42,724 nucleotides of DNA from a virus. Location: IMG/VR virus record IMGVR_UViG_3300047157_000059, positions 1-42,724 of that record. One strand, 5' to 3'. The notes under the pieces are model-generated. The model made no database searches, was not told the DNA's origin, and saw nothing but the letters and a program-made list of their open reading frames with translations. Numbering within the stretch: position 1 is the stretch's first letter; the number at the start of each line of letters is the position of its first letter. The translations under genes and the position numbers were made by a program. Positions 6,622-14,252 of the stretch are shown here, one piece after another.

Positions 6622-6719
6622 TGCTATTCATAGGCTTTGTGGTACTATGTGCTTGGCTAGTTGCAATCAGCATATACATACTGCAAGCAAAAAATCAGAA
6701 AAACAGAAGAAACAATTAA
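6621..6719 (+). CDS. Small membrane protein (32 aa)
   Basis: Begins at a TAATG overlap and encodes one hydrophobic segment (MLFIGFVVLCAWLVAISIYI) followed by a basic tail (KNQKNRRNN). This is a typical single-pass, N-out membrane peptide. It is the last gene before a strong terminator. Function unknown. Confidence 0.5.
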   Translation: MLFIGFVVLCAWLVAISIYILQAKNQKNRRNN

Positions 6720-6725
6720 CAAAAA

Positions 6726-6760
6726 GAGCATCACACTATGTGGTGCTCTAAATTTTTTTT
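6726..6760 (+). terminator. Rho-independent terminator closing the early small-gene operon
   Basis: GAGCATCACA (6726-6735) pairs with TGTGGTGCTC (6739-6748) through one G-U pair, followed by CTAAA and a run of eight or more T. The arm GAGCATCAC echoes the dispersed TGAGCA stem-loops. Confidence 0.8.
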
Positions 6761-6762
6761 TA

Positions 6763-6797
6763 TATCGTCATATTAATAAGGGTATGATAATAAGGGT
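6763..6797 (+). promoter_or_regulatory. Tandem AATAAGGGT repeats before the RNA polymerase gene
   Basis: TATCGT (6763-6768) is followed by AATAAGGGT at 6775-6783 and again at 6789-6797, separated by ATGAT. The same combination occurs at 835-857. A TATGAT word (6783-6788) could also act as a host -10 box. The site sits between a terminator and the RNA polymerase start, the expected place for its promoter. Confidence 0.35.
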
Positions 6798-6817
6798 ATT
6801 TAACAAAGAGGTGTAAA

Positions 6818-9262
6818 TTGCAAACAAACTTGCTCAATCAGCTTGCTGATATATTAGAATACAAAATAACTTCAAGAAATCATAACAACACACACGCTGC
6901 AATAATATTTCGAGATGCTCAATGCGTGTACAACGATTACAGAACTGTAAAAATATTAAACATGACGTTTAATTATCTTATTCAACAATTCAAAAAAGAC
7001 GATGGATCTATAAAATTAACTAACACAAGTACGTCCATTGGTGGTTTTTGCGTAAATGTGTTAGACCTCTCAGAATTCGATTACAGCAAACAAACTTGTA
7101 TCATGCTAGGGGACTTCATCTTAGACATTTTAATCGCTGAAAAGTACCTTGTGCTTGCTCGTGAAGCATATTTTAGAGTAGAAGACGTGTATTTAAGCAA
7201 TATAAAAAGAAAATTCAACTATAATCCATATAAACTAGAAATGGGTGTTAAGTTTTTTCAAGTGTCAATTAATCAACAAGAAAGAACTGGTATATCACGC
7301 TACAAATATAAAAAATGGATCAACGGTTATCGTAAAACAAACGGTGTCAAAGAAAAATTAGTCAAATCCAATGTTAATATTGACAACAGCTATAACAATA
7401 AAGCATTTTATAAGTCAATAGAAAAACTAGAAAATGTACGATGGAAAATTAATTCACAAGTTGCTGCTGTAAGTTTACAACTTTATCCAAAACTAACTAA
7501 TACTGAGATAGAACTAATCAATAGTGAAGGTATGGTAGTAATGTTTGACACTATAGATATAAAACGTGAACATATTAACAAACATTTAAAAGGTATGCTC
7601 TTATATAGAGATCAAGATTTGTTTCAACCAGAGCTAGGTAATTCAAGTGCTGTACCTGTATTAGAAAAAGAAATTGAGAAATTAAATATACGAATAAGTA
7701 AACTAAAAAACAAAATCAAAATTCAAGAAACAGAAAATAAATTAGCTCTTATTAAAAACAAATATAACATTGAAAATAGACAGTGGACAGACAAACAATA
7801 CTGCCTTCGCATCCAGTCACAAGCCTCTAGAAACAGGGCGATTTTAGAAACAATAAATGGAAACGATACTTCACCCGGGTGGTTAGGTTATAAGTTTTAT
7901 CAATCTATGTATTTAGATTACCGTGGTAGAATTTACAATCGAGATCCATACTTTAGTTATCAATCAAACGATTTAGCAAGAGGTCATTTTTTATTTGCTG
8001 AGGAAAAAGAGGTCGACCAAAAAGGCGCTGAATACACATTTATACACGCAGCAACATCATTTAATAAAACCTACAAAATAAACGAGATACCTTTGCAGGA
8101 ATGGCTAACGTTAGATTATAAAAAATCTCTTGAAAATGATGGGTTAGTAGACATCTCAGTAGATAAAATGAGTGTGTTAGACAAACACAATTGGACGATA
8201 GAACATATTGATGAAATATTAAACGTAGCTGAAGACCCTATTAGTACACAAAACTATTGGCTTTCTGCTGAAAAACCTTGGGTATTCTTATCATTGTGTT
8301 TTGAAATTGGCGGAATAATCGGCAGCGCATTAAGTGGTGAACCATATTATTCGTCAATGCCAATCTCAATCGACGGAGTTAACAACGGTACGCAACATTT
8401 AGCAGCAATGTCTTTAGATGAAAAAGCTGGTGAGTTAGTAGGACTCATGCCAATGAAAATGCCTAAAGATTTTTACTTAGTCATGGGTAAAAAGATATTA
8501 GAACTCAACAAAAACACAGACATTGGTAACAAAATGCAACACATACCAATGAAATTAATACGTAAAGGCATCAGTAAACGTGGCTCCATGACACGTGCAT
8601 ATGATGCAGGTGCAAGAAAAATTGGTGAAATTATTTATCAAGATTGTTATGATGCTGGAATAACTTCGACGTTTAATATAACTAAATCAGATTCAAAAAC
8701 TTTAGGTAAAGATTTAGTAAAAGCATATGATTCTATATGTCATGGTCCTGTAGAAATTAAAAAATATTTACAAGAACTAGTGCTTCATAAAATAAACAAC
8801 ATGAACATGAAAGACATATCATGGAATACACCAAGCGGTTTCCCAGTACTCACTCAAAAATGGGTAGCACGCAAAAAAGTTTATAAAGGGTGTATAGGTA
8901 AACACAGAATAAGTCATGTCTACTTAGATGTAACTGATAAACCTGCACTTGCAGAACATCTGTCTGCTATTGGTGCTAACTGGGTTCATTCATATGATGC
9001 AAGTCACATGTCTTTGGTTATAAACAAACTAGATTTACCGAGCTTTGGAGCTATACACGATAGCTTTAGTGTTCACGGATGCGACGTAGAAGAATTGATT
9101 CACACAACTAAAAGTCAGTTTATAAAAATGTATGCTAAAGATATATTTGCAAACATGCGTGAAGAAATAATATGGAACGATCAAACCTTTGATAAAGATG
9201 TACCTGCACTCGGCAATTTAATACTAGAAGATATATACGGTTCAGACTTTTTCTTTTGTTAG
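6818..9262 (+). CDS. Single-subunit T7-like DNA-dependent RNA polymerase
   Basis: This 814-residue enzyme transcribes phage middle and late genes from phage promoters. All family signatures are present: YLDYRGRIY (residues about 365-373), motif A SIDGVNNGTQH with catalytic Asp519, and motif B K-G-I-S-K587-R-x6-Y595 (equivalents of T7 Lys631 and Tyr639). Motif C is IHDSF with catalytic Asp748. The C-terminus LEDIYGSDFFFC matches the hydrophobic foot of T7 polymerase (DFAFA). The residue after the motif B Tyr is Asp, where T7 has Gly. It starts at TTG 6818 with AAAGAGG in front; the next in-frame ATG would remove about 49 residues. It is slightly shorter than T7 polymerase (883). A second polymerase-like protein is encoded at 18417-22586. 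Confidence 0.97.
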   Translation: MQTNLLNQLADILEYKITSRNHNNTHAAIIFRDAQCVYNDYRTVKILNMTFNYLIQQFKKDDGSIKLTNTSTSIGGFCVNVLDLSEFDYSKQTCIMLGDFILDILIAEKYLVLAREAYFRVEDVYLSNIKRKFNYNPYKLEMGVKFFQVSINQQERTGISRYKYKKWINGYRKTNGVKEKLVKSNVNIDNSYNNKAFYKSIEKLENVRWKINSQVAAVSLQLYPKLTNTEIELINSEGMVVMFDTIDIKREHINKHLKGMLLYRDQDLFQPELGNSSAVPVLEKEIEKLNIRISKLKNKIKIQETENKLALIKNKYNIENRQWTDKQYCLRIQSQASRNRAILETINGNDTSPGWLGYKFYQSMYLDYRGRIYNRDPYFSYQSNDLARGHFLFAEEKEVDQKGAEYTFIHAATSFNKTYKINEIPLQEWLTLDYKKSLENDGLVDISVDKMSVLDKHNWTIEHIDEILNVAEDPISTQNYWLSAEKPWVFLSLCFEIGGIIGSALSGEPYYSSMPISIDGVNNGTQHLAAMSLDEKAGELVGLMPMKMPKDFYLVMGKKILELNKNTDIGNKMQHIPMKLIRKGISKRGSMTRAYDAGARKIGEIIYQDCYDAGITSTFNITKSDSKTLGKDLVKAYDSICHGPVEIKKYLQELVLHKINNMNMKDISWNTPSGFPVLTQKWVARKKVYKGCIGKHRISHVYLDVTDKPALAEHLSAIGANWVHSYDASHMSLVINKLDLPSFGAIHDSFSVHGCDVEELIHTTKSQFIKMYAKDIFANMREEIIWNDQTFDKDVPALGNLILEDIYGSDFFFC

Positions 9263-9270
9263 GAGACAAC

Positions 9271-9711
9271 ATGGAAACAAGCTTTGCTAAAGACCTTAAG
9301 CGAGGTCAGAAAATAGAAAAAGAAATACTAGTGTGGGTTAAAAAAAAATATGATGATGCTTATTTAGTTGACGGTTACTGTAAAGAATGGGATATACACA
9401 TACCCTGCGATGACAAAGGAGTAGAAGTAAAGTACGACCCAATGTCACAACAAACAGGAAACCTTGTGGTTGAGATAGAATACAATGACAAACCATCAGC
9501 CTTATCAACAACAAAAGCATACCGCTGGGTTTTTCACACAGGCAAACAGATTATAGTAACAACACCAGGAATTTTATTTGAAATAATAGCAAAGAACGGA
9601 CTGCAGCCTGCTAGATTTAAAGGACCGGGTGATCCGTATTACAAACGAGCATATTTAATTAACAAACTTTTGATTATAGACACAGCATTACATGTAAAGG
9701 ATATACAATGA
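9271..9711 (+). CDS. PD-(D/E)XK-like nuclease
   Basis: This 146-residue protein starts at ATG 9271 behind AGGAG, nine bases after the polymerase stop. Residues EWDIHIP...GVEVKYD give the core Asp41...Glu52-x-Lys54 arrangement of PD-(D/E)XK nucleases, with a preceding helix carrying Glu17. The rest has the expected strand-helix alternation and a Tyr/Arg-rich C-terminus. It probably cuts or processes DNA during degradation of host DNA or recombination, but the substrate cannot be told from sequence. It overlaps the DUF3310 gene by ATGA. Confidence 0.6.
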   Translation: METSFAKDLKRGQKIEKEILVWVKKKYDDAYLVDGYCKEWDIHIPCDDKGVEVKYDPMSQQTGNLVVEIEYNDKPSALSTTKAYRWVFHTGKQIIVTTPGILFEIIAKNGLQPARFKGPGDPYYKRAYLINKLLIIDTALHVKDIQ

Positions 9712-9983
9712 CAGATAAAGAAATAAAAGTACGATGGAATGAAGACAGACCATCAGACAAACCAGATAAAATAAACCCACCACATTATCAACAAGGTAAA
9801 ATAGAAGTAATAGATTTTATACTTGACCAAAAAATGGATTACCTAACTGGGACAGTACAAAAATATATTGCACGATGGAGATTTAAAGACGGTGTATGTG
9901 ATTTGAAAAAAGCTAGATGGTTCTTAGATAAACTCATAGAACGTGAAGAAAAAATCTCGGGTGTCCCCTTAAAGGGAAAGTAA
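9708..9983 (+). CDS. DUF3310 family protein
   Basis: This 91-residue protein carries the family pattern: INPPHYQQGKIEVIDFI, then a TGTVQKYIARWRFKDG block and DLKKARWFLDKLIE. DUF3310 is common in T7-like and other phages and is sometimes annotated as nucleotide-kinase related without proof. The domain is helical, and the function remains unknown. It is the last gene before a hairpin-rich intergenic region. Confidence 0.88.
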   Translation: MTDKEIKVRWNEDRPSDKPDKINPPHYQQGKIEVIDFILDQKMDYLTGTVQKYIARWRFKDGVCDLKKARWFLDKLIEREEKISGVPLKGK

Positions 9984-10208
9984 CAAAATTCATGTTGCAT
10001 CATGTGGTAGTTATGCAACACAAAAAAACGCCATACACTCTGAAACTACCACACCTCCTCAGAATGTATGGCTCTTTTTTTTACTAGAAAGTAAGCACTG
10101 CGTGCTTCCTGTAGGATTTAAAGAAAACAAAAGACTGATATACAAAGTCTTTTCACGGGGATAAGCGATAGGCTTATCATTTTATAACAAGTAATAAGGA
10201 GAATCTAA
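9984..10208 (+). promoter_or_regulatory. Hairpin-rich intergenic leader before gp2.5-like SSB
   Basis: The stretch has no gene but contains five consecutive inverted repeats: TGTTGCAT/ATGCAACA (9993-10020), the terminator stem (10030-10072), AAGCAC-TGC-GTGCTT (10093-10107), AAAGACT/AGTCTTT (10130-10152) and GATAAGC/GCTTATC (10160-10178). The third shares CACTGCGTG with the hairpin at 163-181 upstream of ssb. Promoter, RNA-processing or SSB autoregulation sites are all possible. Confidence 0.5.
10030..10082 (+). terminator. Rho-independent terminator
   Basis: GCCATACAcTCTGA pairs with TCAGAATGTATGGC around a loop of about 17 bases, followed by a run of eight T. It closes the polymerase/nuclease/DUF3310 unit. 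Confidence 0.75.
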
Positions 10209-10730
10209 ATGATTCTAAACAATGTAAAAGTAAAATGGGCAAGAGTTGGCAACAACCCTGCTCAAAAGTATGCTTCAGAAGATACTGAATGGACAATAGA
10301 TTGTCATGTAACACCAGAACAATCTAAAGAATGGGTTGCTAAAGGATTTGCACAGAAAGAACGCTTTGATCCTGAAGATGGAACACCGTTCGTAAAAATA
10401 AAACGCAACACACACTTTAATAAAAAGAATCCTATTACAGGAATCATGGAAAAGATGGAAATATCTGCACCATTTGTTAAAGATAAATATGGTGACAACC
10501 TAGGCGACATGGCTATAGGTAATGGCTCGTTATGCAACGTACAATACATGGAAAGACCATGGGAGTACGCTGGCAAAAGTGGCGTCACTGCTACACTCGT
10601 AGGTGTACAGGTCATGGAGCTAGTAGAGTATGAAGGCGGAGCTGGTGGAGATGAGTTTACTTATCTTGAAAGACCAACTGCTGAAATTACAGAAACTGTT
10701 GATGATGATGACGAGAACATTCCGTTCTAA
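10209..10730 (+). CDS. T7 gp2.5-like single-stranded DNA-binding protein
   Basis: This 173-residue protein is inferred to bind ssDNA and recruit replication proteins. Its beta-rich body (LNNVKVKWARVGNNPAQKY..., then FNKKNPITG, then NGSLCNVQYMERPWEYAGKSG, then GVQVMELVEY) fits the OB-fold family of T7 gp2.5-type or related phage proteins. It ends with the diagnostic acidic tail with a terminal Phe, DDDDENIPF. It heads the replication block after a hairpin-rich leader, with SD AAGGAG. Together with the bacterial-type SSB at 261, the phage has two different SSBs, and only this one has the intact tail. Confidence 0.75.
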   Translation: MILNNVKVKWARVGNNPAQKYASEDTEWTIDCHVTPEQSKEWVAKGFAQKERFDPEDGTPFVKIKRNTHFNKKNPITGIMEKMEISAPFVKDKYGDNLGDMAIGNGSLCNVQYMERPWEYAGKSGVTATLVGVQVMELVEYEGGAGGDEFTYLERPTAEITETVDDDDENIPF

Positions 10731-10747
10731 ATAATCCTTAATGGTCC

Positions 10748-10771
10748 TGAGCAAGACTCTAAAACTGCTCA
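10748..10771 (+). repeat. TGAGCA/TGCTCA stem-loop, copy 4
   Basis: TGAGCA (10748-10753) pairs with TGCTCA (10766-10771), with a CTAAAACTGCTCAC arm like that of copies 2 and 3 more than 9 kb away. It lies between the gp2.5-like gene and the next SD, a position suited to RNA processing or coupling. Confidence 0.55.
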
Positions 10772-10788
10772 CTTAACATGGAGGAATA

Positions 10789-10974
10789 ATGGTAAACCCT
10801 AATAATAATAAACACTTTAATGAAGAAGCACTAAGAATAAATCGAATGTTGAAAAAAGAGAATGACAGTCTGAAAGAAACTATAACACAGCTAACAAAAG
10901 CTCTTGAAGCATTAGGAGTTAACTATAAGGAGAACGATGATGGCGTTAAGACAGTATCAGAAAGACACTCTTAA
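10789..10974 (+). CDS. Small coiled-coil protein
   Basis: A 61-residue basic protein with heptad-like LKKENDSLKETITQLTKALEAL (about residues 20-42), a short coiled coil. GGAGG precedes the ATG. Its end overlaps the helicase start in a different frame. Function unknown. It might be an accessory subunit of the adjacent helicase. Confidence 0.5.
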   Translation: MVNPNNNKHFNEEALRINRMLKKENDSLKETITQLTKALEALGVNYKENDDGVKTVSERHS

Positions 10975-12442
10975 TAACATCATACGATCTCAAAGAAAAG
11001 GAAACAAAAACATATTACTACAAGCTGCTACTGGTTCTGGAAAAACAATCATGGCTTCAGCTTATGTAAAATATTTGATAGAACAAAATAAAAACGTACT
11101 CTTTCTAGCACATAGAAGAGAATTGATACAACAATGCTCAGACAAATTAACTAACGAAGGAATCAGGCATGGAATTATTATGGCTGGTGAAACCTCAGAG
11201 TTCTGGCATAAAACACAAGTAGCCTCTATAGATACACTAAGGTCTCGGTCAATAACAAATAAAACAGAACCTCTGCCAAAAGCAGATGTAGTTATTATTG
11301 ATGAGGCACACAGGTCATTAAGTAGAACTTACATAAAACTTGTAGGTATGTATGAAGACAGTCAAGTCTTAGGATTGACAGCAACACCTGTTCGTTCTGA
11401 TGGTAAAGGACTTGGGTTTATATTTTCAGATATGGTTCAAGCTCCGTCTATTAGAGAGCTAACTAAAGCAGGACACCTAGTACCATGTGAATATTATGCG
11501 CCAACAATACCTGATCTTAATGGTATACAAACTTCTATGGGTGATTATAATTCTGTGCAACTTGCAGATAGGATGGACAAACCTAAATTAATAGGCGACA
11601 TAGTATCGTCATGGAAAAAGATAGGCAACAACAAAAAGACTATTGTCTTTGCTTCATCTGTTGCTCATAGTAAAAACTTAGCAGAATCTTTTATTGATAT
11701 TGGTGTTAAAGCTGCACATATAGATGGCGAAACAGATAACAAAGAAAGAGAACGTGTATTAAACGATTTTAATAATGGTGATACAAAAATAATTTGTAAT
11801 TGCATGGTATTAACTGAGGGATTTGACTGCCCCCCAGCTGAAGTATGTGTACTTGCAAGACCAACTAAATCGTTAGGTATGTATATACAAATGGTTGGCA
11901 GAGTATTGAGACCACATAAAGGCAAAGACAAAGCAACAATTATAGATCACTCTGGTGCTGTATATATGCACGGGTTCATTGAAGAAGATATTAATTGGAC
12001 ACTTGATCGTAAAATAAAATTAACTGCTAAAGAAAGAAAACTTGCACAGCCAAAAGAAGAAGCTCAGATTATATGTGAAGGATGTTTTTCTGTTTACTCT
12101 GGGTCTAACATATGTAGTAAGTGTGGGCATGTACAACTTAAGAAATCTAAATATGTTGCAGTCCTAGATAAAGAGCTTGGATTTGTAGACAAGAAAACTA
12201 AAACTGTTAAAAGTAAACTGTCATATGCACCTGCGTTTAAAGAAGAGTTTTATAAAATGCTTTTAGGTTACTGTGCTATGTACAATTACAAACCCGGATG
12301 GGCATATCATACATACAAACAAAGATTTAATGACTATCCAAGTTATCAAAATGCAGAACCAATAAAACCAAGTAGCGAATGTTACAGCTACATTAAACAT
12401 TTAAGAATAAAGAAAGCAAAAAGTAAAAATAAATATAAGTAA
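10937..12442 (+). CDS. Superfamily 2 helicase, RadD-like
   Basis: A 501-residue ATP-dependent helicase/translocase. It has Q-motif-like LRQYQKDTL, Walker A ATGSGKT (31-37), LAHRRELI (motif Ia), IIDEAHRS (DEAH at 122-125), LTATPVRSDG (motif III), ATP-binding motif V TEGFDCP and motif VI QMVGRVLRP. After the helicase core comes a zinc-binding C-x2-C...C-x2-C module (ICEGCFSV...ICSKCGH, about 377-395), as in bacterial RadD/YejH. In phages this type replaces UvsW-like roles in replication-fork and recombination-intermediate processing. No DnaB-type replicative helicase is seen in the window, so it may be the main phage helicase. It starts at ATG 10937 or 10940 behind AAGGAG. Confidence 0.9.
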   Translation: MMALRQYQKDTLNNIIRSQRKGNKNILLQAATGSGKTIMASAYVKYLIEQNKNVLFLAHRRELIQQCSDKLTNEGIRHGIIMAGETSEFWHKTQVASIDTLRSRSITNKTEPLPKADVVIIDEAHRSLSRTYIKLVGMYEDSQVLGLTATPVRSDGKGLGFIFSDMVQAPSIRELTKAGHLVPCEYYAPTIPDLNGIQTSMGDYNSVQLADRMDKPKLIGDIVSSWKKIGNNKKTIVFASSVAHSKNLAESFIDIGVKAAHIDGETDNKERERVLNDFNNGDTKIICNCMVLTEGFDCPPAEVCVLARPTKSLGMYIQMVGRVLRPHKGKDKATIIDHSGAVYMHGFIEEDINWTLDRKIKLTAKERKLAQPKEEAQIICEGCFSVYSGSNICSKCGHVQLKKSKYVAVLDKELGFVDKKTKTVKSKLSYAPAFKEEFYKMLLGYCAMYNYKPGWAYHTYKQRFNDYPSYQNAEPIKPSSECYSYIKHLRIKKAKSKNKYK

Positions 12443-12451
12443 GGAGGAAAC

Positions 12452-13390
12452 ATGAGTAATAAATTAGACGTAACTGGCAAATGGTATGGCGTGCTATCCT
12501 CATTAGGGATAGATAGAAACTACCTACAAAATAAACATGGTCCTTGTCCAATATGTATGGAAGGGACAGATAGATTTAGGTTCGATGATAAAGATGGTCG
12601 TGGCACATACTACTGTAATACATGTGGTGCTGGCGATGGGTTCGAACTATTACAAAAAGTACACGGCTGGAGTTTTACAGATTGTTTGGATGCTATAAGA
12701 CCTATTATAGATCACACAACATTCCAACCAGCTAAACAAAAGAAAGACCCTGTACCTGCACTACGCAAAGTAGCTAAGATGGCAAAGCCTATTGTATATC
12801 GTGGATATATATGTGATTATCTTGCCAATCGTGGCATTAATGATTATCCAGAAACACTTAAAGAGGCAAACTTATATACATGGGAACACGGTGCTAAGCT
12901 TGGACCGTTCCCTACAATGCTAGGATTAATACAAGATGCAAAAGGTGTTGGTGTATCATGGCATTTAACGTATACTAAGAATGGAACAAAACTTAAAGGA
13001 GGCACAGCAAGAAAGATTATGCCACCCAAAGGTACAATAACTGGTGCTGCAATTAGACTTCATGAACATGAAGGAACTATATGCTTAGCCGAAGGAATAG
13101 AAACTGCAATAGCTGCAAGTCAAATCTCTGGGCTGCCTGCATTTTCTGTAATGAATGCACACTGCATGGCAACCTTCGAACCACCAGAAGACATAACAGA
13201 AGTACAAATATATGCTGACAACGACAAATCATATGTTGGTCAGAAATCTGCTTACCAACTGGCTGAGAGGCTAGCAGCTAAACAGATACATGTTGATGTA
13301 CACATCTCGCCAACTCCAGGAGAAGATTGGCTTGATGAATTTAATAAATTTAAACTAGAGGAATTTTTAAATGAAGATAATAAAGAATGA
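12452..13390 (+). CDS. DNA primase (zinc ribbon plus TOPRIM), no helicase domain
   Basis: A 312-residue primase that lays RNA primers on ssDNA. An N-terminal zinc ribbon has C32-x2-C35 and C55-x2-C58 with the DRFRFDDKDGRGTYYCNTCGAGDGF signature of T7 gp4/P4-alpha-like primases. The TOPRIM domain follows: LAEGIETAIA with Glu214, and YADND with Asp256 and Asp258. The protein ends after TOPRIM; the RecA-like helicase half of T7 gp4 is absent. The RadD-like helicase gene directly upstream could supply unwinding. SD AAGGAGG is strong. Its last 20 bases overlap the exonuclease start. Confidence 0.92.
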   Translation: MSNKLDVTGKWYGVLSSLGIDRNYLQNKHGPCPICMEGTDRFRFDDKDGRGTYYCNTCGAGDGFELLQKVHGWSFTDCLDAIRPIIDHTTFQPAKQKKDPVPALRKVAKMAKPIVYRGYICDYLANRGINDYPETLKEANLYTWEHGAKLGPFPTMLGLIQDAKGVGVSWHLTYTKNGTKLKGGTARKIMPPKGTITGAAIRLHEHEGTICLAEGIETAIAASQISGLPAFSVMNAHCMATFEPPEDITEVQIYADNDKSYVGQKSAYQLAERLAAKQIHVDVHISPTPGEDWLDEFNKFKLEEFLNEDNKE

Positions 13391-14252
13391 AGACCTGCCA
13401 CAAGGGTCACAAGAATGGCTAGATGTACGTAGCAAATGTGGAATGGCATCAGAAGTTGGTGCTTTACTAGGTGGTTCTAAGTGGGAACCAAAGACACCGT
13501 TAGCTTTATGGAATGTAAAGAATGGTGTTACAAAAATAGAAACAAACTTTGCCATGGACCATGGTAACAAATACGAAGACGAAGCACGTAACATGTTCGA
13601 AGATGACATGGGTGCAAAGTATCCACCTGTTGTTGTCATCAATGAGTTTGATGGCGTACCTATTGGTGCATCGCTTGATGGTTACAGAGAGTCTGACAAT
13701 ACAATATTAGAAATCAAATGCCCAATCAAAGGTACTGGTTCTGAACTATGGAAAGAAGTAGCTGAGACAGCGCTGCTACCAGAACAATACTGGCTGCAAT
13801 GTCAACAGCAACTGTTAGTAACTAACTCCAGCAAGTTATTCTTCTGGGTATATGATGTTAAGAATACATCAGGGTTGTTACAAGTTGTTGTGCCTCACAT
13901 GAAGACACAAGCTAAGATAATAAATGCTTGGACAAAATACTTTTCTGTAGACAAACCAGCACCAACAGCAGAAGATTTAATAGAAACAAGTGATGCTGAA
14001 TGGCTGAAGAAAGCCAAAGAGTGGAGAGAAATACATGCTTCACTACAAGCAGTCAAAGAGAAAGAAGAAAAGCTTCGCAAAGAACTGATCGAACTCTCTC
14101 AAGGACAATCATTTATAGGTGGTGGCGTACAATTAAAGCACGGAACCTCTAAAGGTAGAGTAAACTACAAAGCAATTCCTGAATTGAAAGGTGTGAACTT
14201 GGAAGAATACCGAGGTGATGACATAACTAAACACTACATAAAGATGCTATGA
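13371..14252 (+). CDS. YqaJ/lambda-type exonuclease
   Basis: A 293-residue DNA exonuclease for recombination and end-processing. Family signatures are QGSQEWLDVR (about 11-20), GMASEVGALLGG, HGNKYEDEA with acidic residues near 69-71, SLDG with Asp103, and LEIKCP with Glu114 and Lys116. These form the PD-(D/E)XK active site of YqaJ/lambda Exo. A charged coiled-coil C-terminal third follows (LQAVKEKEEKLRKELIEL). No Redbeta/RecT annealing partner is adjacent; one of the SSBs may serve instead. It overlaps both neighbours, the downstream one by ATGA. Confidence 0.92.
   Translation: MKIIKNEDLPQGSQEWLDVRSKCGMASEVGALLGGSKWEPKTPLALWNVKNGVTKIETNFAMDHGNKYEDEARNMFEDDMGAKYPPVVVINEFDGVPIGASLDGYRESDNTILEIKCPIKGTGSELWKEVAETALLPEQYWLQCQQQLLVTNSSKLFFWVYDVKNTSGLLQVVVPHMKTQAKIINAWTKYFSVDKPAPTAEDLIETSDAEWLKKAKEWREIHASLQAVKEKEEKLRKELIELSQGQSFIGGGVQLKHGTSKGRVNYKAIPELKGVNLEEYRGDDITKHYIKML

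Noticed and set aside
6497-6751. 84-residue ORF overlapping the zinc-finger gene
   Set aside because: It is an out-of-frame reading. The real downstream gene is the membrane peptide at 6621-6719 with TAATG coupling, and this ORF runs into the terminator.
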